From contig JAQUQR010000003.1 of assembly GCA_028715985.1 (NCBI GenBank), forward strand, positions 109,990 through 158,285: a stretch of 48,296 bases of DNA, in the 5' to 3' direction. The position numbers and the translations under genes are program-made. Shown here in pieces: positions 47,250-48,296 of this stretch (within the stretch, counting starts at the first letter, position 1; every line of letters starts with the position of its first letter). The DNA is from Methanocellales archaeon. GTDB taxonomy: Archaea; Halobacteriota; UBA148. The notes beneath the pieces are model-generated. The model did no database searches. It was not told where the DNA came from and saw only the letters and a program-made list of their open reading frames with translations.

Positions 47250-47522
47250 AGCATCTCAACTTTTTTATGGGAGTTTTTATTTTTATAACCATCAAGTCTA
47301 CTTAGCGAAATAGGTACCCTGCACCTCCTATTTGAGCAGTGATCTACCTTCTTTTTTCAACCTCTCTAGGAGTATATTGCAATGGAGTTTGTCGATCGAA
47401 ATCATACATATATACCTTTCTCTTATTTTAAAACTCCGATTTTACATAAACGAAGTTTATCTTAGACTGATATAGCTCTGCATCAATATAATTAATATAT
47501 ATGGGTATTCTCTGGAGTACGA

Positions 47523-47990
47523 ATGGTTTTAAGTAATTTCATCGCTGAAATCACTTCAACGTTCATGGTAGTACCTATGTTTAAAGGTCATAAAGATTTA
47601 GCAGAATATATCGTATCCTCCTATAAGGGAAAAGTCATAGAGGTGGGTATAGGAAAGCATCCAGAGGTGGCACTTCTGCTAAAGGATCACCTGGAGGTAA
47701 TTGCGACCGATACCTCTGACCTCTCTGTGGAAGGCATCCGTTTCATCAGAGACGACATATTTGATCCAAACATTCACATATATGAAGGTTCGAGCTTGAT
47801 ATACTCTATTCGGCCACCAGTGGAAATGCAGCATGCGATCGCATCCGTCGCAAAGAGAGTGGGTGCAGATGTGATCATAAGGCCATTCGCATCTGAGAAG
47901 ACGGATCTTGATAAATATTTCGATGAGTCAAAGCTGATAAACTATGGAAGTGCAGTTTTCTATTTGTATCGTATAAAAATAAATAAGTAG
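47523..47990 (+). CDS. UPF0146 family protein (Rossmann-like)
   Basis: The 155-residue product has VIEVGIGKHPEVALLLKD near residue 38 and VIATDTSDLSVEGIRFIRDDIFDP, the short methyltransferase-like Rossmann fold of UPF0146, a family restricted to archaea. SLIYSIRPPVEMQHAIASVAKRVGADVII follows, given here by position about residues 90-118. Its function is unknown, and it may not bind SAM. ATG 47523 has GGAG seven bases upstream and a TATA box (TTAATATATATGG) about 30 bases upstream. Confidence 0.85.
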   Translation: MVLSNFIAEITSTFMVVPMFKGHKDLAEYIVSSYKGKVIEVGIGKHPEVALLLKDHLEVIATDTSDLSVEGIRFIRDDIFDPNIHIYEGSSLIYSIRPPVEMQHAIASVAKRVGADVIIRPFASEKTDLDKYFDESKLINYGSAVFYLYRIKINK

Positions 47991-48225
47991 CGATTAGTGG
48001 TTTTTCTTGGGGTTTTATATCAGAAAGTTTGTATTTATCGCTGAAATCCCCTTTTGTCGTCTGAGTAGTATGGGTATGATACGCATTTTATAATATTTTC
48101 TGGTATTCAGCGCATCAAATTTCTGAGCATCGCTTTTAGATCTCAGAATTCATCCTACTTAGTACTGAACTCATTTCAAAAGTAGTTATAGTTTGAGGCC
48201 TCTCTTCTGCCTGAGGGGATGAAAA
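47991..48225. other. Gap at the right end, nothing recognised
   Basis: This AT-rich stretch after the UPF0146 gene contains no convincing frame, repeat or RNA. It leads into the transposase start at the window edge. Confidence 0.5.
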
Positions 48226-48296
48226 TTGAGGTTTGAAGAGTTATCAGATGGGCAATGGGGGTTCATGAAACATTGTTACCGCCCCAAGCCAGGACA
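48226..48296 (+). mobile_element. Start of an IS5-type transposase gene, frameshifted, cut by window end
   Basis: From TTG 48226 the frame reads RFEELSDGQWGFMK, the usual start of IS5/DUF4096 transposases (RFEELSDEQWEFIKP-like). After that the expected LLPPxARTG appears only in another frame (TTG TTA CCG CCC CAA GCC AGG ACA), so one or two bases are lost or gained near 48270. The element is probably inactive. The remainder lies outside the window. Confidence 0.6.

Noticed and set aside
47302-47409. Minus-strand frame with an in-frame TAG (MYDFDRQTPLQYTPREVEKRR split by TAG from ITAQIGGAGYLFR), and an overlapping 25-codon frame from 47405
   Set aside because: Two frames compete over the same bases, neither has a known motif or Cys pairs, so it is weaker than the zinc-ribbon case.

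Overview
The window is a piece of a euryarchaeal chromosome, most likely from a methanogen or methane/alkane-oxidiser related to Methanosarcinales. The evidence is archaeal TBP, class I lysyl-tRNA synthetase, archaeal DnaG, Pelota, ABCE1, PGF-CTERM surface anchors, a methanogen-type DUF2551 protein, TATA boxes about 25-30 bases upstream of many starts, and a 16S-tRNA(Ala)-23S-tRNA(Cys)-5S rRNA operon. No full mobile element or CRISPR array was seen. A broken transposase start lies at the right edge.

Left part (1-15650): a truncated S-layer-like protein, a metallo-hydrolase, a small putative ribbon-helix-helix regulator with repeated operator-like sites, a DUF502 membrane protein, TBP and LysRS. 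A lipid-carrier group follows: a cis-prenyltransferase, a second homologue without the catalytic Asp (probable partner subunit) and a DUF92 membrane protein. Then comes a ribosome-rescue group: Pelota, NFACT/Rqc2 and ABCE1, with an EMC6-like membrane protein and an MFS transporter between them.

Middle (15651-28450): an AT-rich three-gene operon looks foreign. It encodes a stand-alone aegerolysin-like protein, an aegerolysin-like domain fused to a PI-PLC X domain, and a probable beta-rich protein. This is the most unusual content of the window. After it come a glycosyltransferase, a DJ-1/PfpI protein, a DUF151 nuclease, and an operon of a ubiquitin-fold protein, a PfkB sugar kinase and a sugar nucleotidyltransferase. 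Next are intron-bearing tRNA(Ser) and tRNA(His), a small membrane protein and a TPR-Ser/Thr kinase. Several very small genes are visible here, some broken by a frameshift or an in-frame stop.

RNA block (28450-34450): the rRNA operon with precursor processing stems, two more intron-bearing tRNAs, and the RNase P RNA. RNase P RNA diverges from an AMMECR1 gene across one symmetric TATA element.

Right part (34500-48296): a phosphate-uptake region holds a PiT transporter with its DUF47 partner and a pstS-phosphoesterase-pstC-pstA-pstB-(small ORF)-phoU operon. A divergent AbrB-PhoU regulator faces it across a promoter with four phased TATATATA cores. Then follow dihydroorotase, a probable structured RNA, a small TOPRIM protein, DnaG with a possible switching leader, RimI and UPF0146. 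A decayed fragment of the dihydroorotase gene sits between phoU and the PiT gene. All functional calls rest on motif recognition by eye; no database search was run.
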